63,000 nt of DNA from Owenia fusiformis (taxonomy: Eukaryota; Annelida; Polychaeta; Sabellida; Oweniidae), in assembly GCA_903813345.2 (NCBI GenBank), contig CAIIXF020000513.1:1-63000 (forward strand), read 5' to 3'. Below are positions 11,501-26,500 of this stretch, piece by piece. The notes beneath the pieces are model-generated. The model saw only the letters and a program-made list of their open reading frames with translations. It ran no database searches and was not told where the DNA came from. Both the position numbers and the translations under genes were made by a program. How positions within the stretch are numbered: the first letter of the stretch is position 1; every line of letters starts with the position of its first letter.

Positions 11501-14500
11501 CAATTAGTTGGGTTAACCCTATTATCGCCCATTCTGGAGTACCACTTTTTTTTAATTTGGTCATATTTCTCAACTATTTCCAGTTTTTATTGGGACTTTC
11601 ATTAATTTCATCCCTCTCAATGCGTTTGACAAAGTTTCATGTCACTATGGTCCATGCTTTTCCCCAAAAAGTGCTGAATAAGCATTTTTTCGCAAAAATT
11701 TACCCCGTGTTATTCAAATATGTGCATAAATTAGAGAAATTTATTGATTATTTTTCTAAATCACAAAAATTGATTCTAGGCAAAATGTGCTATCCAGATA
11801 TAGCTCAATCAGCTCTGTAATACCTCCCCAGATCAAACTAGACATCTCCCAACACATCCGTCATATGCTCCAACCAGGAGTCAACTTTTTGTTACTTTGG
11901 TCATATTTCTCCACTGTTTCCATGATTTTTATTGGAAATTTCACAAATTTTGCTCTAGAAGGCTAAATCATTAGCCATGACCTAACCCTAACCCCAACAA
12001 TATCTCTAACCCTAACTATAGCCTAAGCCAGAGCCTAACTCTAAACCTTAACCTGAACACCAACACTACCCCTAACCCTATCTATAGCCTAACCCTAACC
12101 CTAAGCCAGAGCCTAACCCTAACCCTAACCCCAACACTATTCCTAACCCTAACTACAGCCTAACCCTAAGCCAGAGTCTAACCCTAACCCCTAACCCTAA
12201 CCCCTTACCCCAACATTACCCCTAACCCTAACTATAGCCTAACCCTAAGCCAGAGCCTAACCCTAACCCCTAACTCTAACCTCAACACTACCCCTAACCC
12301 TAACTATAGCCTAACCCTAAGCTAGAGCCTAAGCCTAACCCCAACACTACCCCTAACCCTAACTATAGCCTTACCCTAAGCCAGGGCCTAACCCTAGCCC
12401 CAACACTACCCTTAGCCCTAACTAAAGCCTAACCCTAAGCCCAAGCCTAACCCTAACCCCTAATCCTAACCTTGACTTAACCTTAAGTATTCAAATACAG
12501 TGTTCAGAATGATCATTTATCAATTGGGAGACCTATAATTGGAAATGTGTGTTGTTTTGGTTTTCTTTGATGAATATTCCCCAGGGTAGAACAACAACTG
12601 GAGAAAATGACCAATTTTTCTGTATCCTCCATACTAAATATTTCTCTGTAAACATTCAGAAGCAATAATAATGATTACAATTAGTTTATGTAATTGATAA
12701 CACATGAATTGTTCTATCATTTGACAAAGTTTAATGTCACGATGGTCTGTACTATTTCCCAAAAGTGTCGAATAAGCATTTTTTCGCAAAAATCTACCCC
12801 GTGTTATTAAATATGCGCATAAATAAGAGATATTAATTGCCTATTTCTTTAAATTACAAAAATTGATTCTAGGCAAAATGTGCTTTCCAGATATAGCTCA
12901 TTCAGCTCTGTACTACCTCCCCATCTCAAACTAGACACCTCCCAACACATCTAGCCATAGGTTCCAATTTTAGTCAATATCCCAGGAAAACATCTAATTG
13001 CAGAAAGGGGATGTGTAACTTTAATCATTCATATATCTGGAAAAAAGAGTCGAATCTACTTGCGGTTTGTATTATTTTACTAGAAAACAACTTGGGGTTA
13101 CATTTTGGAGGAAATTACAATTGTAACTTAAAGGATGGGTCACTACTAGGAGACACACAACCATTAGATCCTTCCGCCGAGTGGGAAGACGAATAGATGG
13201 CATTATAAAAACAAAAATATAGTCCAATTATTGTAATTACATTAGCATCACCAGTGGTTGGATTTTGGTAAGTACATGAATGAAAAAGTGTATGTGTGGA
13301 CCAACTCTGAGACATGATTTGATGTGATTAAGGTGCATTTTCTTAAAAAAATTTGACCTTTTTGACCTGCCTCCATCTGTCAAAATCAGAATGACATTTT
13401 TTGACATTTTCTATAGATGGCGTCTTCAACAGGTGAGATCTTTTGATTTTCGTGGGGAGTTTTGATTCAAACTTTTTTGACTGACAGAGGACATACTGGG
13501 GTATGATGCAATGATAGCAAAACATGTCCACAAATCTTAGTTTTCTCTTGAAGACAGATCGTTTGTATGGGAATACGCATGTTATAACAATTAGTTGGGT
13601 TAACCCTATTATCGCCCATTCTGGAGTACCACTTTTTTTTAATTTGGTCATATTTCTCAACTATTTCCAGTTTTTATTGGGACTTTCATTAATTTCATCC
13701 CTCTCAATGCGTTTGACAAAGTTTCATGTCACTATGGTCCATGCTTTTCCCCAAAAAGTGCTGAATAAGCATTTTTTCGCAAAAATTTACCCCGTGTTAT
13801 TCAAATATGTGCATAAATTAGAGAAATTTATTGATTATTTTTCTAAATCACAAAAATTGATTCTAGGCAAAATGTGCTATCCAGATATAGCTCAATCAGC
13901 TCTGTAATACCTCCCCAGATCAAACTAGACATCTCCCAACACATCCGTCATATGCTCCAACCAGGAGTCAACTTTTTGTTACTTTGGTCATATTTCTCCA
14001 CTGTTTCCATGATTTTTATTGGAAATTTCACAAATTTTGCTCTAGAAGGCTAAATCATTAGCCATGACCTAACCCTAACCCCAACAATATCTCTAACCCT
14101 AACTATAGCCTAAGCCAGAGCCTAACTCTAAACCTTAACCTGAACACCAACACTACCCCTAACCCTATCTATAGCCTAACCCTAACCCTAAGCCAGAGCC
14201 TAACCCTAACCCTAACCCCAACACTATTCCTAACCCTAACTACAGCCTAACCCTAAGCCAGAGTCTAACCCTAACCCCTAACCCTAACCCCTTACCCCAA
14301 CATTACCCCTAACCCTAACTATAGCCTAACCCTAAGCCAGAGCCTAACCCTAACCCCTAACTCTAACCTCAACACTACCCCTAACCCTAACTATAGCCTA
14401 ACCCTAAGCTAGAGCCTAAGCCTAACCCCAACACTACCCCTAACCCTAACTATAGCCTTACCCTAAGCCAGGGCCTAACCCTAGCCCCAACACTACCCTT

Positions 14501-17500
14501 AGCCCTAACTAAAGCCTAACCCTAAGCCCAAGCCTAACCCTAACCCCTAATCCTAACCTTGACTTAACCTTAAGTATTCAAATACAGTGTTCAGAATGAT
14601 CATTTATCAATTGGGAGACCTATAATTGGAAATGTGTGTTGTTTTGGTTTTCTTTGATGAATATTCCCCAGGGTAGAACAACAACTGGAGAAAATGACCA
14701 ATTTTTCTGTATCCTCCATACTAAATATTTCTCTGTAAACATTCAGAAGCAATAATAATGATTACAATTAGTTTATGTAATTGATAACACATGAATTGTT
14801 CTATCATTTGACAAAGTTTAATGTCACGATGGTCTGTACTATTTCCCAAAAGTGTCGAATAAGCATTTTTTCGCAAAAATCTACCCCGTGTTATTAAATA
14901 TGCGCATAAATAAGAGATATTAATTGCCTATTTCTTTAAATTACAAAAATTGATTCTAGGCAAAATGTGCTTTCCAGATATAGCTCATTCAGCTCTGTAC
15001 TACCTCCCCATCTCAAACTAGACACCTCCCAACACATCTAGCCATAGGTTCCAATTTTAGTCAATATCCCAGGAAAACATCTAATTGCAGAAAGGGGATG
15101 TGTAACTTTAATCATTCATATATCTGGAAAAAAGAGTCGAATCTACTTGCGGTTTGTATTATTTTACTAGAAAACAACTTGGGGTTACATTTTGGAGGAA
15201 ATTACAATTGTAACTTAAAGGATGGGTCACTACTAGGAGACACACAACCATTAGATCCTTCCGCCGAGTGGGAAGACGAATAGATGGCATTATAAAAACA
15301 AAAATATAGTCCAATTATTGTAATTACATTAGCATCACCAGTGGTTGGATTTTGGTAAGTACATGAATGAAAAAGTGTATGTGTGGACCAACTCTGAGAC
15401 ATGATTTGATGTGATTAAGGTGCATTTTCTTAAAAAAATTTGACCTTTTTGACCTGCCTCCATCTGTCAAAATCAGAATGACATTTTTTGACATTTTCTA
15501 TAGATGGCGTCTTCAACAGGTGAGATCTTTTGATTTTCGTGGGGAGTTTTGATTCAAACTTTTTTGACTGACAGAGGACATACTGGGGTATGATGCAATG
15601 ATAGCAAAACATGTCCACAAATCTTAGTTTTCTCTTGAAGACAGATCGTTTGTATGGGAATACGCATGTTATAACAATTAGTTGGGTTAACCCTATTATC
15701 GCCCATTCTGGAGTACCACTTTTTTTTAATTTGGTCATATTTCTCAACTATTTCCAGTTTTTATTGGGACTTTCATTAATTTCATCCCTCTCAATGCGTT
15801 TGACAAAGTTTCATGTCACTATGGTCCATGCTTTTCCCCAAAAAGTGCTGAATAAGCATTTTTTCGCAAAAATTTACCCCGTGTTATTCAAATATGTGCA
15901 TAAATTAGAGAAATTTATTGATTATTTTTCTAAATCACAAAAATTGATTCTAGGCAAAATGTGCTATCCAGATATAGCTCAATCAGCTCTGTAATACCTC
16001 CCCAGATCAAACTAGACATCTCCCAACACATCCGTCATATGCTCCAACCAGGAGTCAACTTTTTGTTACTTTGGTCATATTTCTCCACTGTTTCCATGAT
16101 TTTTATTGGAAATTTCACAAATTTTGCTCTAGAAGGCTAAATCATTAGCCATGACCTAACCCTAACCCCAACAATATCTCTAACCCTAACTATAGCCTAA
16201 GCCAGAGCCTAACTCTAAACCTTAACCTGAACACCAACACTACCCCTAACCCTATCTATAGCCTAACCCTAACCCTAAGCCAGAGCCTAACCCTAACCCT
16301 AACCCCAACACTATTCCTAACCCTAACTACAGCCTAACCCTAAGCCAGAGTCTAACCCTAACCCCTAACCCTAACCCCTTACCCCAACATTACCCCTAAC
16401 CCTAACTATAGCCTAACCCTAAGCCAGAGCCTAACCCTAACCCCTAACTCTAACCTCAACACTACCCCTAACCCTAACTATAGCCTAACCCTAAGCTAGA
16501 GCCTAAGCCTAACCCCAACACTACCCCTAACCCTAACTATAGCCTTACCCTAAGCCAGGGCCTAACCCTAGCCCCAACACTACCCTTAGCCCTAACTAAA
16601 GCCTAACCCTAAGCCCAAGCCTAACCCTAACCCCTAATCCTAACCTTGACTTAACCTTAAGTATTCAAATACAGTGTTCAGAATGATCATTTATCAATTG
16701 GGAGACCTATAATTGGAAATGTGTGTTGTTTTGGTTTTCTTTGATGAATATTCCCCAGGGTAGAACAACAACTGGAGAAAATGACCAATTTTTCTGTATC
16801 CTCCATACTAAATATTTCTCTGTAAACATTCAGAAGCAATAATAATGATTACAATTAGTTTATGTAATTGATAACACATGAATTGTTCTATCATTTGACA
16901 AAGTTTAATGTCACGATGGTCTGTACTATTTCCCAAAAGTGTCGAATAAGCATTTTTTCGCAAAAATCTACCCCGTGTTATTAAATATGCGCATAAATAA
17001 GAGATATTAATTGCCTATTTCTTTAAATTACAAAAATTGATTCTAGGCAAAATGTGCTTTCCAGATATAGCTCATTCAGCTCTGTACTACCTCCCCATCT
17101 CAAACTAGACACCTCCCAACACATCTAGCCATAGGTTCCAATTTTAGTCAATATCCCAGGAAAACATCTAATTGCAGAAAGGGGATGTGTAACTTTAATC
17201 ATTCATATATCTGGAAAAAAGAGTCGAATCTACTTGCGGTTTGTATTATTTTACTAGAAAACAACTTGGGGTTACATTTTGGAGGAAATTACAATTGTAA
17301 CTTAAAGGATGGGTCACTACTAGGAGACACACAACCATTAGATCCTTCCGCCGAGTGGGAAGACGAATAGATGGCATTATAAAAACAAAAATATAGTCCA
17401 ATTATTGTAATTACATTAGCATCACCAGTGGTTGGATTTTGGTAAGTACATGAATGAAAAAGTGTATGTGTGGACCAACTCTGAGACATGATTTGATGTG

Positions 17501-20500
17501 ATTAAGGTGCATTTTCTTAAAAAAATTTGACCTTTTTGACCTGCCTCCATCTGTCAAAATCAGAATGACATTTTTTGACATTTTCTATAGATGGCGTCTT
17601 CAACAGGTGAGATCTTTTGATTTTCGTGGGGAGTTTTGATTCAAACTTTTTTGACTGACAGAGGACATACTGGGGTATGATGCAATGATAGCAAAACATG
17701 TCCACAAATCTTAGTTTTCTCTTGAAGACAGATCGTTTGTATGGGAATACGCATGTTATAACAATTAGTTGGGTTAACCCTATTATCGCCCATTCTGGAG
17801 TACCACTTTTTTTTAATTTGGTCATATTTCTCAACTATTTCCAGTTTTTATTGGGACTTTCATTAATTTCATCCCTCTCAATGCGTTTGACAAAGTTTCA
17901 TGTCACTATGGTCCATGCTTTTCCCCAAAAAGTGCTGAATAAGCATTTTTTCGCAAAAATTTACCCCGTGTTATTCAAATATGTGCATAAATTAGAGAAA
18001 TTTATTGATTATTTTTCTAAATCACAAAAATTGATTCTAGGCAAAATGTGCTATCCAGATATAGCTCAATCAGCTCTGTAATACCTCCCCAGATCAAACT
18101 AGACATCTCCCAACACATCCGTCATATGCTCCAACCAGGAGTCAACTTTTTGTTACTTTGGTCATATTTCTCCACTGTTTCCATGATTTTTATTGGAAAT
18201 TTCACAAATTTTGCTCTAGAAGGCTAAATCATTAGCCATGACCTAACCCTAACCCCAACAATATCTCTAACCCTAACTATAGCCTAAGCCAGAGCCTAAC
18301 TCTAAACCTTAACCTGAACACCAACACTACCCCTAACCCTATCTATAGCCTAACCCTAACCCTAAGCCAGAGCCTAACCCTAACCCTAACCCCAACACTA
18401 TTCCTAACCCTAACTACAGCCTAACCCTAAGCCAGAGTCTAACCCTAACCCCTAACCCTAACCCCTTACCCCAACATTACCCCTAACCCTAACTATAGCC
18501 TAACCCTAAGCCAGAGCCTAACCCTAACCCCTAACTCTAACCTCAACACTACCCCTAACCCTAACTATAGCCTAACCCTAAGCTAGAGCCTAAGCCTAAC
18601 CCCAACACTACCCCTAACCCTAACTATAGCCTTACCCTAAGCCAGGGCCTAACCCTAGCCCCAACACTACCCTTAGCCCTAACTAAAGCCTAACCCTAAG
18701 CCCAAGCCTAACCCTAACCCCTAATCCTAACCTTGACTTAACCTTAAGTATTCAAATACAGTGTTCAGAATGATCATTTATCAATTGGGAGACCTATAAT
18801 TGGAAATGTGTGTTGTTTTGGTTTTCTTTGATGAATATTCCCCAGGGTAGAACAACAACTGGAGAAAATGACCAATTTTTCTGTATCCTCCATACTAAAT
18901 ATTTCTCTGTAAACATTCAGAAGCAATAATAATGATTACAATTAGTTTATGTAATTGATAACACATGAATTGTTCTATCATTTGACAAAGTTTAATGTCA
19001 CGATGGTCTGTACTATTTCCCAAAAGTGTCGAATAAGCATTTTTTCGCAAAAATCTACCCCGTGTTATTAAATATGCGCATAAATAAGAGATATTAATTG
19101 CCTATTTCTTTAAATTACAAAAATTGATTCTAGGCAAAATGTGCTTTCCAGATATAGCTCATTCAGCTCTGTACTACCTCCCCATCTCAAACTAGACACC
19201 TCCCAACACATCTAGCCATAGGTTCCAATTTTAGTCAATATCCCAGGAAAACATCTAATTGCAGAAAGGGGATGTGTAACTTTAATCATTCATATATCTG
19301 GAAAAAAGAGTCGAATCTACTTGCGGTTTGTATTATTTTACTAGAAAACAACTTGGGGTTACATTTTGGAGGAAATTACAATTGTAACTTAAAGGATGGG
19401 TCACTACTAGGAGACACACAACCATTAGATCCTTCCGCCGAGTGGGAAGACGAATAGATGGCATTATAAAAACAAAAATATAGTCCAATTATTGTAATTA
19501 CATTAGCATCACCAGTGGTTGGATTTTGGTAAGTACATGAATGAAAAAGTGTATGTGTGGACCAACTCTGAGACATGATTTGATGTGATTAAGGTGCATT
19601 TTCTTAAAAAAATTTGACCTTTTTGACCTGCCTCCATCTGTCAAAATCAGAATGACATTTTTTGACATTTTCTATAGATGGCGTCTTCAACAGGTGAGAT
19701 CTTTTGATTTTCGTGGGGAGTTTTGATTCAAACTTTTTTGACTGACAGAGGACATACTGGGGTATGATGCAATGATAGCAAAACATGTCCACAAATCTTA
19801 GTTTTCTCTTGAAGACAGATCGTTTGTATGGGAATACGCATGTTATAACAATTAGTTGGGTTAACCCTATTATCGCCCATTCTGGAGTACCACTTTTTTT
19901 TAATTTGGTCATATTTCTCAACTATTTCCAGTTTTTATTGGGACTTTCATTAATTTCATCCCTCTCAATGCGTTTGACAAAGTTTCATGTCACTATGGTC
20001 CATGCTTTTCCCCAAAAAGTGCTGAATAAGCATTTTTTCGCAAAAATTTACCCCGTGTTATTCAAATATGTGCATAAATTAGAGAAATTTATTGATTATT
20101 TTTCTAAATCACAAAAATTGATTCTAGGCAAAATGTGCTATCCAGATATAGCTCAATCAGCTCTGTAATACCTCCCCAGATCAAACTAGACATCTCCCAA
20201 CACATCCGTCATATGCTCCAACCAGGAGTCAACTTTTTGTTACTTTGGTCATATTTCTCCACTGTTTCCATGATTTTTATTGGAAATTTCACAAATTTTG
20301 CTCTAGAAGGCTAAATCATTAGCCATGACCTAACCCTAACCCCAACAATATCTCTAACCCTAACTATAGCCTAAGCCAGAGCCTAACTCTAAACCTTAAC
20401 CTGAACACCAACACTACCCCTAACCCTATCTATAGCCTAACCCTAACCCTAAGCCAGAGCCTAACCCTAACCCTAACCCCAACACTATTCCTAACCCTAA

Positions 20501-23500
20501 CTACAGCCTAACCCTAAGCCAGAGTCTAACCCTAACCCCTAACCCTAACCCCTTACCCCAACATTACCCCTAACCCTAACTATAGCCTAACCCTAAGCCA
20601 GAGCCTAACCCTAACCCCTAACTCTAACCTCAACACTACCCCTAACCCTAACTATAGCCTAACCCTAAGCTAGAGCCTAAGCCTAACCCCAACACTACCC
20701 CTAACCCTAACTATAGCCTTACCCTAAGCCAGGGCCTAACCCTAGCCCCAACACTACCCTTAGCCCTAACTAAAGCCTAACCCTAAGCCCAAGCCTAACC
20801 CTAACCCCTAATCCTAACCTTGACTTAACCTTAAGTATTCAAATACAGTGTTCAGAATGATCATTTATCAATTGGGAGACCTATAATTGGAAATGTGTGT
20901 TGTTTTGGTTTTCTTTGATGAATATTCCCCAGGGTAGAACAACAACTGGAGAAAATGACCAATTTTTCTGTATCCTCCATACTAAATATTTCTCTGTAAA
21001 CATTCAGAAGCAATAATAATGATTACAATTAGTTTATGTAATTGATAACACATGAATTGTTCTATCATTTGACAAAGTTTAATGTCACGATGGTCTGTAC
21101 TATTTCCCAAAAGTGTCGAATAAGCATTTTTTCGCAAAAATCTACCCCGTGTTATTAAATATGCGCATAAATAAGAGATATTAATTGCCTATTTCTTTAA
21201 ATTACAAAAATTGATTCTAGGCAAAATGTGCTTTCCAGATATAGCTCATTCAGCTCTGTACTACCTCCCCATCTCAAACTAGACACCTCCCAACACATCT
21301 AGCCATAGGTTCCAATTTTAGTCAATATCCCAGGAAAACATCTAATTGCAGAAAGGGGATGTGTAACTTTAATCATTCATATATCTGGAAAAAAGAGTCG
21401 AATCTACTTGCGGTTTGTATTATTTTACTAGAAAACAACTTGGGGTTACATTTTGGAGGAAATTACAATTGTAACTTAAAGGATGGGTCACTACTAGGAG
21501 ACACACAACCATTAGATCCTTCCGCCGAGTGGGAAGACGAATAGATGGCATTATAAAAACAAAAATATAGTCCAATTATTGTAATTACATTAGCATCACC
21601 AGTGGTTGGATTTTGGTAAGTACATGAATGAAAAAGTGTATGTGTGGACCAACTCTGAGACATGATTTGATGTGATTAAGGTGCATTTTCTTAAAAAAAT
21701 TTGACCTTTTTGACCTGCCTCCATCTGTCAAAATCAGAATGACATTTTTTGACATTTTCTATAGATGGCGTCTTCAACAGGTGAGATCTTTTGATTTTCG
21801 TGGGGAGTTTTGATTCAAACTTTTTTGACTGACAGAGGACATACTGGGGTATGATGCAATGATAGCAAAACATGTCCACAAATCTTAGTTTTCTCTTGAA
21901 GACAGATCGTTTGTATGGGAATACGCATGTTATAACAATTAGTTGGGTTAACCCTATTATCGCCCATTCTGGAGTACCACTTTTTTTTAATTTGGTCATA
22001 TTTCTCAACTATTTCCAGTTTTTATTGGGACTTTCATTAATTTCATCCCTCTCAATGCGTTTGACAAAGTTTCATGTCACTATGGTCCATGCTTTTCCCC
22101 AAAAAGTGCTGAATAAGCATTTTTTCGCAAAAATTTACCCCGTGTTATTCAAATATGTGCATAAATTAGAGAAATTTATTGATTATTTTTCTAAATCACA
22201 AAAATTGATTCTAGGCAAAATGTGCTATCCAGATATAGCTCAATCAGCTCTGTAATACCTCCCCAGATCAAACTAGACATCTCCCAACACATCCGTCATA
22301 TGCTCCAACCAGGAGTCAACTTTTTGTTACTTTGGTCATATTTCTCCACTGTTTCCATGATTTTTATTGGAAATTTCACAAATTTTGCTCTAGAAGGCTA
22401 AATCATTAGCCATGACCTAACCCTAACCCCAACAATATCTCTAACCCTAACTATAGCCTAAGCCAGAGCCTAACTCTAAACCTTAACCTGAACACCAACA
22501 CTACCCCTAACCCTATCTATAGCCTAACCCTAACCCTAAGCCAGAGCCTAACCCTAACCCTAACCCCAACACTATTCCTAACCCTAACTACAGCCTAACC
22601 CTAAGCCAGAGTCTAACCCTAACCCCTAACCCTAACCCCTTACCCCAACATTACCCCTAACCCTAACTATAGCCTAACCCTAAGCCAGAGCCTAACCCTA
22701 ACCCCTAACTCTAACCTCAACACTACCCCTAACCCTAACTATAGCCTAACCCTAAGCTAGAGCCTAAGCCTAACCCCAACACTACCCCTAACCCTAACTA
22801 TAGCCTTACCCTAAGCCAGGGCCTAACCCTAGCCCCAACACTACCCTTAGCCCTAACTAAAGCCTAACCCTAAGCCCAAGCCTAACCCTAACCCCTAATC
22901 CTAACCTTGACTTAACCTTAAGTATTCAAATACAGTGTTCAGAATGATCATTTATCAATTGGGAGACCTATAATTGGAAATGTGTGTTGTTTTGGTTTTC
23001 TTTGATGAATATTCCCCAGGGTAGAACAACAACTGGAGAAAATGACCAATTTTTCTGTATCCTCCATACTAAATATTTCTCTGTAAACATTCAGAAGCAA
23101 TAATAATGATTACAATTAGTTTATGTAATTGATAACACATGAATTGTTCTATCATTTGACAAAGTTTAATGTCACGATGGTCTGTACTATTTCCCAAAAG
23201 TGTCGAATAAGCATTTTTTCGCAAAAATCTACCCCGTGTTATTAAATATGCGCATAAATAAGAGATATTAATTGCCTATTTCTTTAAATTACAAAAATTG
23301 ATTCTAGGCAAAATGTGCTTTCCAGATATAGCTCATTCAGCTCTGTACTACCTCCCCATCTCAAACTAGACACCTCCCAACACATCTAGCCATAGGTTCC
23401 AATTTTAGTCAATATCCCAGGAAAACATCTAATTGCAGAAAGGGGATGTGTAACTTTAATCATTCATATATCTGGAAAAAAGAGTCGAATCTACTTGCGG

Positions 23501-26500
23501 TTTGTATTATTTTACTAGAAAACAACTTGGGGTTACATTTTGGAGGAAATTACAATTGTAACTTAAAGGATGGGTCACTACTAGGAGACACACAACCATT
23601 AGATCCTTCCGCCGAGTGGGAAGACGAATAGATGGCATTATAAAAACAAAAATATAGTCCAATTATTGTAATTACATTAGCATCACCAGTGGTTGGATTT
23701 TGGTAAGTACATGAATGAAAAAGTGTATGTGTGGACCAACTCTGAGACATGATTTGATGTGATTAAGGTGCATTTTCTTAAAAAAATTTGACCTTTTTGA
23801 CCTGCCTCCATCTGTCAAAATCAGAATGACATTTTTTGACATTTTCTATAGATGGCGTCTTCAACAGGTGAGATCTTTTGATTTTCGTGGGGAGTTTTGA
23901 TTCAAACTTTTTTGACTGACAGAGGACATACTGGGGTATGATGCAATGATAGCAAAACATGTCCACAAATCTTAGTTTTCTCTTGAAGACAGATCGTTTG
24001 TATGGGAATACGCATGTTATAACAATTAGTTGGGTTAACCCTATTATCGCCCATTCTGGAGTACCACTTTTTTTTAATTTGGTCATATTTCTCAACTATT
24101 TCCAGTTTTTATTGGGACTTTCATTAATTTCATCCCTCTCAATGCGTTTGACAAAGTTTCATGTCACTATGGTCCATGCTTTTCCCCAAAAAGTGCTGAA
24201 TAAGCATTTTTTCGCAAAAATTTACCCCGTGTTATTCAAATATGTGCATAAATTAGAGAAATTTATTGATTATTTTTCTAAATCACAAAAATTGATTCTA
24301 GGCAAAATGTGCTATCCAGATATAGCTCAATCAGCTCTGTAATACCTCCCCAGATCAAACTAGACATCTCCCAACACATCCGTCATATGCTCCAACCAGG
24401 AGTCAACTTTTTGTTACTTTGGTCATATTTCTCCACTGTTTCCATGATTTTTATTGGAAATTTCACAAATTTTGCTCTAGAAGGCTAAATCATTAGCCAT
24501 GACCTAACCCTAACCCCAACAATATCTCTAACCCTAACTATAGCCTAAGCCAGAGCCTAACTCTAAACCTTAACCTGAACACCAACACTACCCCTAACCC
24601 TATCTATAGCCTAACCCTAACCCTAAGCCAGAGCCTAACCCTAACCCTAACCCCAACACTATTCCTAACCCTAACTACAGCCTAACCCTAAGCCAGAGTC
24701 TAACCCTAACCCCTAACCCTAACCCCTTACCCCAACATTACCCCTAACCCTAACTATAGCCTAACCCTAAGCCAGAGCCTAACCCTAACCCCTAACTCTA
24801 ACCTCAACACTACCCCTAACCCTAACTATAGCCTAACCCTAAGCTAGAGCCTAAGCCTAACCCCAACACTACCCCTAACCCTAACTATAGCCTTACCCTA
24901 AGCCAGGGCCTAACCCTAGCCCCAACACTACCCTTAGCCCTAACTAAAGCCTAACCCTAAGCCCAAGCCTAACCCTAACCCCTAATCCTAACCTTGACTT
25001 AACCTTAAGTATTCAAATACAGTGTTCAGAATGATCATTTATCAATTGGGAGACCTATAATTGGAAATGTGTGTTGTTTTGGTTTTCTTTGATGAATATT
25101 CCCCAGGGTAGAACAACAACTGGAGAAAATGACCAATTTTTCTGTATCCTCCATACTAAATATTTCTCTGTAAACATTCAGAAGCAATAATAATGATTAC
25201 AATTAGTTTATGTAATTGATAACACATGAATTGTTCTATCATTTGACAAAGTTTAATGTCACGATGGTCTGTACTATTTCCCAAAAGTGTCGAATAAGCA
25301 TTTTTTCGCAAAAATCTACCCCGTGTTATTAAATATGCGCATAAATAAGAGATATTAATTGCCTATTTCTTTAAATTACAAAAATTGATTCTAGGCAAAA
25401 TGTGCTTTCCAGATATAGCTCATTCAGCTCTGTACTACCTCCCCATCTCAAACTAGACACCTCCCAACACATCTAGCCATAGGTTCCAATTTTAGTCAAT
25501 ATCCCAGGAAAACATCTAATTGCAGAAAGGGGATGTGTAACTTTAATCATTCATATATCTGGAAAAAAGAGTCGAATCTACTTGCGGTTTGTATTATTTT
25601 ACTAGAAAACAACTTGGGGTTACATTTTGGAGGAAATTACAATTGTAACTTAAAGGATGGGTCACTACTAGGAGACACACAACCATTAGATCCTTCCGCC
25701 GAGTGGGAAGACGAATAGATGGCATTATAAAAACAAAAATATAGTCCAATTATTGTAATTACATTAGCATCACCAGTGGTTGGATTTTGGTAAGTACATG
25801 AATGAAAAAGTGTATGTGTGGACCAACTCTGAGACATGATTTGATGTGATTAAGGTGCATTTTCTTAAAAAAATTTGACCTTTTTGACCTGCCTCCATCT
25901 GTCAAAATCAGAATGACATTTTTTGACATTTTCTATAGATGGCGTCTTCAACAGGTGAGATCTTTTGATTTTCGTGGGGAGTTTTGATTCAAACTTTTTT
26001 GACTGACAGAGGACATACTGGGGTATGATGCAATGATAGCAAAACATGTCCACAAATCTTAGTTTTCTCTTGAAGACAGATCGTTTGTATGGGAATACGC
26101 ATGTTATAACAATTAGTTGGGTTAACCCTATTATCGCCCATTCTGGAGTACCACTTTTTTTTAATTTGGTCATATTTCTCAACTATTTCCAGTTTTTATT
26201 GGGACTTTCATTAATTTCATCCCTCTCAATGCGTTTGACAAAGTTTCATGTCACTATGGTCCATGCTTTTCCCCAAAAAGTGCTGAATAAGCATTTTTTC
26301 GCAAAAATTTACCCCGTGTTATTCAAATATGTGCATAAATTAGAGAAATTTATTGATTATTTTTCTAAATCACAAAAATTGATTCTAGGCAAAATGTGCT
26401 ATCCAGATATAGCTCAATCAGCTCTGTAATACCTCCCCAGATCAAACTAGACATCTCCCAACACATCCGTCATATGCTCCAACCAGGAGTCAACTTTTTG